A DNA stretch of 64,000 bases, from positions 1 to 64,000 of the IMG/VR virus record IMGVR_UViG_3300013132_005385, one strand, 5' to 3'. A program made the position numbers and the translations under genes. This DNA comes from a virus. The notes below the pieces were generated by a model that worked only from the letters and a program-made list of their open reading frames with translations, ran no database searches and had not been told where the DNA came from. Below, in pieces: positions 44,536-52,692 of the stretch. Every line of letters begins with the position of its first letter. Position 1 is the first letter of the stretch.

Positions 44536-46734
44536 TTATAATGATTGGGAAAACTTTTTAATTACTTTTTTGATCTCTTCTGTGTTTGTCCATTCATCAG
44601 ATAGATCATCAAAAAGATTGCTTGACTTTCCTTTAGAGTTTAAAAAACTTTTATATCCGCTGGCGAGTAGCTTAATCTCTTCTGGCTTCCATTTTAAAAG
44701 CTCGTTATATAGCTTTTTATCTCTAAAGCTTGAACCATAAATATCCCTGTAAAGAGCGGTTATTTTTTTAGCATACTTATCGGGAGTTATTTTAGAAGCT
44801 AAGACTGAAAGCTTATCTGTTGATCCATCATTGCCTTTAAAAGAGTCATTTTCAGTGTCATAATATCCCATAACTTTGTCCCATAATCTGAGAGCCACCC
44901 CATTTTCATAGAATCTCAATCCTGGACAAGTTGCTATGGCCATATTTGTTCCTCCGTTATAGCCTTCGTTCTTTTTAACACCCTTTATTTTAACCAATTC
45001 CTGAACCTTTTTCTCTCTGTTGAAATCGCCTTTAACTTTGTTTACTGCGTCCTCAACGGCTTTTTTAATATCATCCGATGATATTTTTTTATCCGTTCCT
45101 GACTCTTTAGCAGCGGACTTTACTTCACCTTTGTTGACCTCTTCTGTTTTTCCTCTTGATCCCCCAGATTCTACAGTTTTCTTGAAAGCATCTCCATTAA
45201 AAGCTTCTAGGATTCCTTTATTTAACCTTTCAAAATCTCTAAAAGTAAGGACAGGAGATTTAGATTCCGTGAGTTTTTCGGTCTCTATTTTGTTTACTAA
45301 TTCTGCAGTTATGTCGGAAGATGAGTCTTTTAAATCAAATCCCGCCTTTAACCCTTGTATAATTCCAGCAGTAGACGATCCAAAAAGTCCATCCGCTCCA
45401 TATTTAGAAAATTTCTTCCAAATATCTGTTTCTGTTACCGCCTTTACATTTTTAAATTTGTTCAATATCAATTTTTGAAAAGCCTCAACATCTGGATTTT
45501 TCTTTCCGCCGGATTCTGATCTTTTAATTGGTTTTTTAAGATCTATTTCGGATTTAGTCTCCTTCTTTTCTCCCTCTCCTTCTTTCTTGGATGCTTCTGC
45601 TGCTTTTAGGATCTCCTCTGTTGCTGCTCCCCTTTCCTCATCGCCCTTATTTTTTAATTCCACTGCCTTGGAAAGAATCTCAGCCACTTTGGAATACTTA
45701 AGACTTTTAAGATAATTTATTCTTTCGTCTTTTATTTTGGAATCAAAATTGGATGAGCTCTCTTCAAGTTCCGATTTAATCTCAGTGTAAAGATCATTAT
45801 ATTTAGAGATAAGATCATCATCTTTGATCTTTCTTCCGTCTTCTTTTCTAGTTGTTTTTGCATCATTCATAAGCTCATTAGCTCTGTTAAGAAGCTGCTT
45901 GAATTTCTCCTCGTATTGACCTGGAGTTTTTAACTCCGGAGATGCTGAACTGTAGGTAGCTGCCTGATCTATTTTTGATTGAATTTGCGAGATCATGGTC
46001 TTACAGTTGTTTATAAAAGAAACCATATTTCCTTTCTTAGAAAATCTCTCCGCCCTTTTGCTCTCCAACGATTCAATAATAAATAATGACTCTTTTACCT
46101 CGCCTTTATTGGAAGAAAGAATCTTGATGGTTTCATCTAAAATGGATGCTATCTTATCACCTAAGAACTTCTTGGTTGATTCCGAGTCAAATTTATCGGG
46201 ATCTTGTTTTTTGAGCTCGTCTAGTGCCTGCTTATAAAGATCCATAGAAAGTTCATAGTTCTTAAAAGCCTGTTCAAATCCCTTACCCCCCGGATCCTTT
46301 ATTGCTCCCGCAAGAAAGTCTGTAAAAGCATTAGAGATCTTATCCATCACCGATTTTGGTGCTGAATCTGACTTAAGTCCCTGTAAAGCTGCATTAAATT
46401 TTGAACTAAACTCATCTTTAAATTTACCAGCAGGAAAAGAAACAACTGTAGATGTCATTATTGCATATGCACCAAAGATGATTTCGCTTAGAATTTTCTC
46501 CAAATCACTAATTTTCTTCTCGGCGGGTGCGGTAGAAGTTTTGGTTGTCTCTTCCTTTTTAGCCGTGGAGTCTCCTGGTTTTGCTGCTGTTTCTGGCTTA
46601 GCAGGATCAGCAGGCTTTTTCTCTGCCCCCGCTGCTTCCTGTTCATTCAAAGATGAATTCAAAGTCTGATATCTTTGAGCCTTTTCAAGAAGCTGATTAA
46701 ATAGCGGGTTTTGTATAAGATCTTGTTTTCTCAT
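44536..46734 (-). CDS. Large internal head-type protein with PG_binding-like domain (732 aa)
   Basis: The protein has a helical N-terminus with LNEQEAAG, then a low-complexity Ala/Pro/Lys/Glu linker (residues ~30-75). A long charged helical part follows. Residues ~408-463 contain DVEAFQKLILNKFKNV and GADGLFGSSTAGIIQGLKAGF, like a PG_binding_1 domain that binds peptidoglycan. Around residue 493 it has SPVLTFRDFERL, an internal F..F motif shared with other head proteins. The end is helical and rich in Lys. There is no signal peptide. Its place after gp21-, gp23- and IP-like genes suggests that it is packaged or is a core protein, but this is inferred. Confidence 0.55.
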   Translation of the reverse strand: MRKQDLIQNPLFNQLLEKAQRYQTLNSSLNEQEAAGAEKKPADPAKPETAAKPGDSTAKKEETTKTSTAPAEKKISDLEKILSEIIFGAYAIMTSTVVSFPAGKFKDEFSSKFNAALQGLKSDSAPKSVMDKISNAFTDFLAGAIKDPGGKGFEQAFKNYELSMDLYKQALDELKKQDPDKFDSESTKKFLGDKIASILDETIKILSSNKGEVKESLFIIESLESKRAERFSKKGNMVSFINNCKTMISQIQSKIDQAATYSSASPELKTPGQYEEKFKQLLNRANELMNDAKTTRKEDGRKIKDDDLISKYNDLYTEIKSELEESSSNFDSKIKDERINYLKSLKYSKVAEILSKAVELKNKGDEERGAATEEILKAAEASKKEGEGEKKETKSEIDLKKPIKRSESGGKKNPDVEAFQKLILNKFKNVKAVTETDIWKKFSKYGADGLFGSSTAGIIQGLKAGFDLKDSSSDITAELVNKIETEKLTESKSPVLTFRDFERLNKGILEAFNGDAFKKTVESGGSRGKTEEVNKGEVKSAAKESGTDKKISSDDIKKAVEDAVNKVKGDFNREKKVQELVKIKGVKKNEGYNGGTNMAIATCPGLRFYENGVALRLWDKVMGYYDTENDSFKGNDGSTDKLSVLASKITPDKYAKKITALYRDIYGSSFRDKKLYNELLKWKPEEIKLLASGYKSFLNSKGKSSNLFDDLSDEWTNTEEIKKVIKKFSQSL

Positions 46735-46745
46735 TTTTTTATTTT

Positions 46746-46997
46746 TTATTTTTTTTCCAGGTCCTCCATTTTTTTAACGGCCACAGATTTTTTTTGGAGT
46801 GCAGCTACTTTCTTTTGTAGTTCCATAGCTTGTTGACGCAAAGACTCTGATTGGGTTATTTCTTTCTTATTGACTCTGTCTTTAAGATAAGAAACAGCAA
46901 GATCGGCTTTAGATATTTCCTTATCTATATTTTGGATCTCGAGGTCTATCGATGATTCCTCGTTCAGTAAAAAATCATTAATTCTCTTGAGCTGCAT
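46746..46997 (-). CDS. Small coiled-coil head-core-like protein (83 aa)
   Basis: The start MQLKRINDFLLNEESS resembles the targeting peptide, with LNE before a polar residue as a cleavage-like site. The rest is a single charged coiled coil. The 279-aa gene overlaps its start by 20 bases. In T4, small core proteins gp67/gp68 lie beside the protease and capsid genes; this could be an equivalent, but similarity is only in size and style. Confidence 0.55.
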   Translation of the reverse strand: MQLKRINDFLLNEESSIDLEIQNIDKEISKADLAVSYLKDRVNKKEITQSESLRQQAMELQKKVAALQKKSVAVKKMEDLEKK

Positions 46998-47817
46998 ACT
47001 TTCTTTTACTTACTTTTTCTACCCTATATATCTTATCCCTAGTATCTTTGTGCTCCTTTCTATATGAGGATTCTATTTCTCTAATCTCCTTCCTAATGAC
47101 AGATTCAGCATACACATCATCTTCCTTTCTAGCTCTTGTCAATTGTTTTCTAAGGTTTAGAGTTGCATTGTCCATTAGCTTTTGAAGAGACCAGGTGTAT
47201 TTCTTTAGTGATCTCTCAAGGGAATCTAGTTCCCTGGTGGAGATGCTTTGTATGTGTGATTCAAATTCTCCGGTAGACATAGATAAAACTCTTTCAACCT
47301 CAGGATCAACATCTATAGGGGATGAATCAGGTAAGGAGTAAATAGATGAATCATCCTTCATTTTTTTATCCGCTATTGCGGTCATTCTTTCTAGGTCAGA
47401 TGTCAATTTTCTAAGCGTTTCATCCGATTCATATCCCTTTGATTTTTTTAGGGTCTCTTCGGCAGCTTCTATTTCTATTTTTGCCAATTTAGATTGGAAG
47501 TGACTTAGAAGATCCGATTTGTTTCCTATGATTTCATATGCTTCTTTTTTCAGATTCTCCGCCTCTCTATTCTTTGCTAGCTGATAATTACTAAGAGATT
47601 TTTTAAGCATCTCCACTTCAAAAGATGATTCTTCTCCCGATTTGTACAGGTCGAAAATTTCTTTTTTTATCTTACCTGACTCCTTAACAAAATCCATCCT
47701 GGATTCTTTAATTTTATTAAGTATAGAGTCCAATTTTGATTTTTTACCCATAATAGATGAGAACAATCCGCTTAGAATTCCCTCACTTACAAACTCTTCA
47801 AATCTGTATATCTTCAT
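46978..47817 (-). CDS. Coiled-coil internal head-type protein with T4-IP-like N-terminus (279 aa)
   Basis: MKIYRFEEFVSEG is the closest match in this window to T4 IPII/IPIII MKTYQEFIAEA, including the probable cleavage site after Glu12. The remainder is almost entirely charged coiled coil with several LxE-like sites. It starts one base inside the stop of the 326-aa gene. A scaffold-like core protein or a packaged internal protein would both fit. Confidence 0.6.
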   Translation of the reverse strand: MKIYRFEEFVSEGILSGLFSSIMGKKSKLDSILNKIKESRMDFVKESGKIKKEIFDLYKSGEESSFEVEMLKKSLSNYQLAKNREAENLKKEAYEIIGNKSDLLSHFQSKLAKIEIEAAEETLKKSKGYESDETLRKLTSDLERMTAIADKKMKDDSSIYSLPDSSPIDVDPEVERVLSMSTGEFESHIQSISTRELDSLERSLKKYTWSLQKLMDNATLNLRKQLTRARKEDDVYAESVIRKEIREIESSYRKEHKDTRDKIYRVEKVSKRKYAAQEN

Positions 47818-48797
47818 TATGATACTTTAACTTCCGTCATTTTAATTTTACCTCCGTCCTTGGCTTTAAGAAGAAATTTCACTACCTTTTGATTCTCCTC
47901 GTTAAGATCTAGAAATTTTTCGACCATATCTGGTGAATATTCTCCTCCTGATATTTCTTCCACAACTTGCTTGTGTAGGGAGTCCAATTTTTTAACTGCA
48001 TCTTCTATTTTTCCTCCCGATGTTTTTATCTGTTGGAATTTTTTAGTGAAAACAGACAACATATCATCACTTATAGGATGTATATTAGCTGCTTCTCTTT
48101 GAGCATCTTCCTCTGCTTTTTTAGCGAGCTCTCTTGATTTATCCACATCTTTACTTATCTTATCAAAATCAACACCAAAGAATTTTTCAAGCTGATCAAC
48201 ATCTTCTTTATACATCTTGCTGAGTTCCTTTGATTTATTATATCTGTCGATCTGAGTTTCTAAAACATCAGAAGCTCTCTGTACGTTGAAATACTTCTTT
48301 TTTCTGTTACTGTCCTTTGTTAGGGATTTAACCTTTTCTTCCAATGAATTAAATATGGTATCGTGGGTTTTTACGAGTTCTTTTAGGGTGTTATTTAGCA
48401 TTCTTCTGGAATCAGTTATTGCCTTTAGCATTTCATCTCTCTTTGGATTTGTGCTGTCTTTTTCAAGTGCTTTTTGCTTTTTTATCAACCCGTAAAAATC
48501 CTTGAATATAGTGAATTCTTCCTTATTAAACTTTAATTCCTGTTCTTTCATCTGGGTTAAGGCTGTCTTTAACTTGCTGATATCCCCACCAATTTTGCTG
48601 CTGATAAAATTTATGATGGAATCTTTTAATCCCTCATTAATTAAAGATAGCTCAGCTGCAAGGTCATCTGTGTTAGCTGATTCAAATAAAGGCCCCTGGT
48701 ACTTTCTTAGGACGTTAATTGCAGCTTTGATATCACCTTTACTTTCCATAAGGGCTTTTTCTGCTGCTTCAAATTTATCAAAGGAATCGATTATCAT
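47817..48797 (-). CDS. Coiled-coil internal head-type protein with several LxE sites (326 aa)
   Basis: N-terminus MIIDSFDKFEAAEKALMESK. Within 60 residues come three putative gp21-type sites: LME/S, LFE/S and INE/G. The remaining sequence is a long charged helix bundle. It is the first gene after the strong terminator of the capsid gene and has its own GGATATATAG element. No enzyme motif is visible. It is probably a scaffold/core or packaged protein. Confidence 0.6.
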   Translation of the reverse strand: MIIDSFDKFEAAEKALMESKGDIKAAINVLRKYQGPLFESANTDDLAAELSLINEGLKDSIINFISSKIGGDISKLKTALTQMKEQELKFNKEEFTIFKDFYGLIKKQKALEKDSTNPKRDEMLKAITDSRRMLNNTLKELVKTHDTIFNSLEEKVKSLTKDSNRKKKYFNVQRASDVLETQIDRYNKSKELSKMYKEDVDQLEKFFGVDFDKISKDVDKSRELAKKAEEDAQREAANIHPISDDMLSVFTKKFQQIKTSGGKIEDAVKKLDSLHKQVVEEISGGEYSPDMVEKFLDLNEENQKVVKFLLKAKDGGKIKMTEVKVS

Positions 48798-48813
48798 TGT
48801 TTTTTTCTTTTAT

Positions 48814-48823
48814 CTATATATCC
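48814..48823 (-). promoter_or_regulatory. GGATATATAG element before the 326-aa gene
   Basis: GGATATATAGATAAAAG lies 17-26 bases before the ATG, between the capsid terminator and the next minus-strand gene. A fresh promoter is expected here because the terminator separates the two genes, which makes this one of the best-supported examples. Confidence 0.55.
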
Positions 48824-48853
48824 AAAAAATGGATAGTAAACCCAACAAACAAA

Positions 48854-48882
48854 AAAGAGCCCTGAAAAATTCAGGGCTCTTT
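48854..48882 (-). terminator. Strong intrinsic terminator after the major capsid gene
   Basis: A perfect 13-bp stem AAAGAGCCCTGAA / TTCAGGGCTCTTT with a three-base loop lies 22 bases after the capsid stop and is followed on the minus strand by TTTGTTTGTTGGG. This fits the very high, gene-specific expression usual for capsid genes. Confidence 0.93.
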
Positions 48883-48903
48883 GATATACCGATTCTAATA
48901 AGA

Positions 48904-50625
48904 TTAGACGATACCACCAGTTGGCATTGAAACGTACAATGTCAAGTACATGGACTGTGGGTGGTGACCAGCCTCTACAAGCGCATATCTTGATTTGACA
49001 GCGATTTTTGGAGACATAGTACCTTCTGAGATAGTCTGGATAGATTCAGCCATCATGTAAGGCATGAATTTCAATCCTGGCTCATCATCAGCACCTTTTC
49101 TACCAACAAGCACTCTAGTGTCGTTGAAGTTCATGTTTTGATCAACATAAACGGTCATACCAGCAAGAGAACCTACAGGGTACAAAGTACCGTTGTTCTG
49201 AGTAAGAGTGTTAGTGAAAGGAGCGAAAGTGAACTGGCTGATATCTTGCAACGCAGACGCAACTTGTGAGTTGGTAACGATGAAGTTAGCAGGACCTCTT
49301 CTTCCTCTGTTAGCTACTACGTTAGCAGCTGCAAGGACTCTAGAGAACAATCTTCTTTGTAGAGTAGATTGGTTTTCGAAAGAAGTACCTGAAGGACCAG
49401 CTGGGATAGCCATTGTGAATCCAGTGTTGTCTTTTCCGATGTAAGCAGATGTAACAGAAGCACTACCAGACAACTGAAGATTAAGGTTAAGGTTTGTTCC
49501 CTCTGTGTTCTTAAACTCGTTGTGGTTTGACCAACCAAGTGCAAAAGCTCTTGAAAGGATGTGCTTGTTGATCGCCTGAGAAACCTCGTTAACGAGAGCG
49601 TTTTCGATCATAGAAACTACGTCAATACCGAATTGCTTGTTAAGGTCTTGGATTTGCTCAGTTGTTACAGAAGCAGCAACTTGGAAAGTACCAGCTTCTA
49701 CGAACTTAGTGAAAGTAGAAAGACCAAGTGACTTGTAGTAAGTGCTTTCTCCTATTCCTCTGCTCATTGGATCATAAACCTGAGTTCCGTCTACGTAAGG
49801 ACCTTGGAAATTAGCGGTATTGTTAACTCCAGCACCACTAAATCCTTGGATGTGATCTTCTAAGGTTTTAACCAATTGAGCAGCTGCAGATACGAAAGAT
49901 AATGCTGAACCTGTAGATCCAGAAGAAGCTGTAGTATCGTTATCCAGCGCGGCTCTAATTTCAGAGTTAGCAGTAACTGCATCAGCAATAGAATCGTTAT
50001 TTGTTAAAGCTGTAACTTTGAAGATAGGGAATCCGTCGATACGAGAATATCCTACGAATGCACCTTTAAGAGTTGGGTCTGTACCTGCGGTTGTTCCTGT
50101 TACGAAGATAACATATTGAGTACCAACAGTTAAAGTACCAAATACCGGAGATGCAGCAGATACTGGAACTTTGATTAAATCTGGGGAGTTCGCAGTGAAA
50201 GGTGAAGTTGTATCACTTCCTGTAAGTTTTCCACCTGCATAAACATAGTCAAGGTAGGAAAGAACTCCAGTTGGACCGCTCATAGGAATAACCGGAACGA
50301 TGTCAAAACCGATAGTTTTTGCAGCTACCTGAATAGCTAGAGGAAGAAGGGATGGGAATTTGTCGCCAGATCCAAGACCAGTTCCTGAATATGTTCCACC
50401 AGCGTAGAATCCAGCAGGACCTTGTCCAAGATTTCCGGCAGCAGTGATTGCGCCCATACCATTGAGTACGCCAAGAGAGTTATACGCTCCGGCAGACTCG
50501 TTAAGAGAGTGGAAGTGGCAGTAAGTTGAAAGCCATTCTACTTTACCTCTCTCAGTGAGACCTGTTTTGCTCTCGATTATCGGAGCCCAGGTTTCATAAA
50601 TTTCATGTTGATTAATTAGTTGCAT
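48904..50625 (-). CDS. gp23: Major capsid protein, T4 gp23-like
   Basis: A 573-residue protein of gp23 size. The N-terminus contains YETWAPIIES, typical of gp23, and FHSLNESAGAYNS, a likely maturation site after Glu43 (T4 gp23 is cut at Glu65). IGFDIVPVIPMSGPTGVLSY corresponds to the gp23 IPMxGPTG motif. Later come MSRGIGESTYYKSLGLSTFTK and an Ala/Asn-rich P-domain with FIVTNSQVASALQDI. Its coding DNA looks richer in G+C than that of its neighbours, probably from selection for efficient translation. It is followed by a strong terminator. Confidence 0.93.
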   Translation of the reverse strand: MQLINQHEIYETWAPIIESKTGLTERGKVEWLSTYCHFHSLNESAGAYNSLGVLNGMGAITAAGNLGQGPAGFYAGGTYSGTGLGSGDKFPSLLPLAIQVAAKTIGFDIVPVIPMSGPTGVLSYLDYVYAGGKLTGSDTTSPFTANSPDLIKVPVSAASPVFGTLTVGTQYVIFVTGTTAGTDPTLKGAFVGYSRIDGFPIFKVTALTNNDSIADAVTANSEIRAALDNDTTASSGSTGSALSFVSAAAQLVKTLEDHIQGFSGAGVNNTANFQGPYVDGTQVYDPMSRGIGESTYYKSLGLSTFTKFVEAGTFQVAASVTTEQIQDLNKQFGIDVVSMIENALVNEVSQAINKHILSRAFALGWSNHNEFKNTEGTNLNLNLQLSGSASVTSAYIGKDNTGFTMAIPAGPSGTSFENQSTLQRRLFSRVLAAANVVANRGRRGPANFIVTNSQVASALQDISQFTFAPFTNTLTQNNGTLYPVGSLAGMTVYVDQNMNFNDTRVLVGRKGADDEPGLKFMPYMMAESIQTISEGTMSPKIAVKSRYALVEAGHHPQSMYLTLYVSMPTGGIV

Positions 50626-50637
50626 GATATTTTAGAG

Positions 50638-52638
50638 TTATTTTTTGAATTTCTTTTCCAATTCAGCTGCTATGTTTGTCAGATAATCTGATCCATAACC
50701 TTTAGCTGGCTGTGATTGGTTCTGAGATTCGTCTAATTTTTGAACGTTAGATGATTGGTTTCTAAATCCTCTAGTAGCCCAGAAGTTATTGATCTGATAA
50801 GGGGTTTCAAGTTTATAAAACTTGCTTTGAGCAATAACCGAAGCTTTTTGAGTTTGGTTTAAGCTTTCCCAAATTGGAACGATATCCTTTGGCATCATAT
50901 CTAGGAATTTTTCGCCAGATTTAACTTGTTCAGTTAGAGCGGATCCCATAATTTGAATTACATCCGTACCCGAATTGTAATTCTGCTCGTTTAGAGCCTT
51001 AACGACCTTGTGTTTTTCGGCCTCGTTGAGAGATAAAAATCCTTTTTTAGTCTGATCGTCGACCAGTTTTAGGAAAGAATATTTATTCTCATTTATGATC
51101 TCATCTGTTTTTTGTTTGTTAACAGATTCTATGAGTTGATCTACTTTTTCAGTTAATGAAGAGTAATCTCCAGAAAGTTTTGAGGTTCTTTTTCCTTCTT
51201 TAACAGATTCTGAAACCTCTTCAACCAAAGAATTTTCTTTGGACTTTTTACCTTTATTTAAAGATTCTGCTACATATTCAGTGAATCCTATATTAGTAGA
51301 AAGTTTTTCAGCTAAATAGTCAGAATAGGAAATAGTTCTATCAAGGTTTTCTGCGATATACTCAGAGTATGAAATGTTTTTGTCTAAGTTTTCAGCAAGA
51401 TACTCAGAGTATGAAATATTCTTATCAAGGTTTTCTGCGATATACTCAGAGTATGAAATGTTTTTGTCTAAGTTTTCAGCAAGATACTCAGTGTAGGAAA
51501 TATTTTGGTCTAAACTCTCAGCAAGATACTCAGAGTATGAAATATTTTTATCCAAGTTCTCAGCAAGGTATTTGCTATAAGAAATATTTTTATCTAAATT
51601 TTCTCCCAAATACTCAGAGTAGGAGATGTTATTATCTACGTGCTCTGCTATGTACTTAGAATACGAAATTGCCTTATCTAGGTTTTCAGCTAAATACTTG
51701 TTATATGATATGGATCCTTCTAGATTCTCAGCAAGATAATCACCATATTTAATAGCAGTTTCTAAATTTTCAGCAAGATAATCTGCGTATTTTTCTAGCT
51801 TCGCCACTCTCGCTGCTAACTTGGAATCTGTTCCTGCTTGTGAACTTTCGTTTAGTGGAGCAGTTTTTAATTTGGCAACCTGACTTTTGATACCCTCCAT
51901 TTCTTTTTTCAAAATGAGAGAATATTCATTAAGCTCTTCGGCTGTAACAAAATTTTGGTCCATATTTTTTGGTTTATTTGAGCTTTCTTTTAGTAGTTTC
52001 TCTATCTTTTCTACGTCTTTGATTCTATATATCTGAACGTTTGAATTTTTCTCCAGCCCCATGCTTTCATTGATATTGGAGAGAGACGATATAATAGAAG
52101 ATTCCATTGATCCTTGAAGAGCCTGCATTCCTAAGCTTTCATATACTCTTTCAAGTTCAGCTGCTTTTCCAAATCCGCCATCAGCAACAAGATCATAAGT
52201 AAAGATCTTTTTAATCTCTACCTTTTTATTCTCTTGTACTGATCCAGCTGCTCTGGATGAAATAGAGATAGGAATTCCTGCATCAACTAGGCTTTTAGCA
52301 ATTTTACCAGCAGGGGTATCGAGCAATTTCACTCTAATTCTTACTGTTCTGTCACCTTTGTTATATTTAAGATCCTGTACTATGTGTGAGATATTCTTAA
52401 GTGAAACATCGAATTCTTTAGGGTGATCCAATTCACCAACTAATCTTTTGGAATTAATTTTATCTTGAAGATATTCCATATGAGGAAGGTATTCTTGCTC
52501 CTCATATATTCTTCTGTTTTCGTTCTCTTTCCCAAAAACAGCAGCTACACCTTCAAGGATGTAATCTTTGCCGCTTTTTTTAGCAGTCAAATTAGAGCTT
52601 GACTTTTCGAGAATCAGTATGTAATCCTTATCTTTCAT
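50638..52638 (-). CDS. gp21: Prohead protease (gp21-like) fused to scaffold-like repeat region
   Basis: A 666-residue protein. Residues 1-~185 match the T4 gp21 serine-type prohead protease: RRIYEEQEYLP, LVGELDHPKEF (His72), LLDTPAGKIAKSLVDAG and ISISSRAAGSV (Ser127/128). In T4 gp21 is ~212 residues and stands alone. Here it continues into a coiled-coil region with 13 tandem 14-residue units of the form SYSEYLAENLDKNI, then a basic, Gln-rich end. T4 gene order is 21-22-23; the C-terminal part may therefore be a fused gp22-like scaffold. An AAAGATATATAATC element precedes it, and the capsid gene follows after 12 bases. Confidence 0.85.
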   Translation of the reverse strand: MKDKDYILILEKSSSNLTAKKSGKDYILEGVAAVFGKENENRRIYEEQEYLPHMEYLQDKINSKRLVGELDHPKEFDVSLKNISHIVQDLKYNKGDRTVRIRVKLLDTPAGKIAKSLVDAGIPISISSRAAGSVQENKKVEIKKIFTYDLVADGGFGKAAELERVYESLGMQALQGSMESSIISSLSNINESMGLEKNSNVQIYRIKDVEKIEKLLKESSNKPKNMDQNFVTAEELNEYSLILKKEMEGIKSQVAKLKTAPLNESSQAGTDSKLAARVAKLEKYADYLAENLETAIKYGDYLAENLEGSISYNKYLAENLDKAISYSKYIAEHVDNNISYSEYLGENLDKNISYSKYLAENLDKNISYSEYLAESLDQNISYTEYLAENLDKNISYSEYIAENLDKNISYSEYLAENLDKNISYSEYIAENLDRTISYSDYLAEKLSTNIGFTEYVAESLNKGKKSKENSLVEEVSESVKEGKRTSKLSGDYSSLTEKVDQLIESVNKQKTDEIINENKYSFLKLVDDQTKKGFLSLNEAEKHKVVKALNEQNYNSGTDVIQIMGSALTEQVKSGEKFLDMMPKDIVPIWESLNQTQKASVIAQSKFYKLETPYQINNFWATRGFRNQSSNVQKLDESQNQSQPAKGYGSDYLTNIAAELEKKFKK
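51250..51797 (-). repeat. 13 tandem 42-bp repeats (SYSEYLAENLDKNI) in the protease-scaffold gene
   Basis: Direct coding repeats in near-perfect 14-residue register, two heptads each, with little variation in the middle copies. The period of 14 is expected for a coiled coil and not for a CRISPR or regulatory array. Confidence 0.88.
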
Positions 52639-52650
52639 TTTCTGTAATTA

Positions 52651-52664
52651 GATTATATATCTTT
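52651..52664 (-). promoter_or_regulatory. AAAGATATATAATC element before the prohead protease gene
   Basis: The element lies 13-26 bases before the ATG on the minus strand, in a 54-base gap. It matches the recurring ATATATA element and is well placed to drive the protease-capsid pair. Confidence 0.5.
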
Positions 52665-52692
52665 AGATCTTTGGATTTCTTTCCTTAGATTA

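Noticed and set aside
51250-51797. Open frame on the plus strand (51369-51659) opposite the 42-bp repeats
   Set aside because: It only mirrors the periodic antisense of the 14-residue coding repeats; the minus-strand gene has a recognisable protease and coiled coil.
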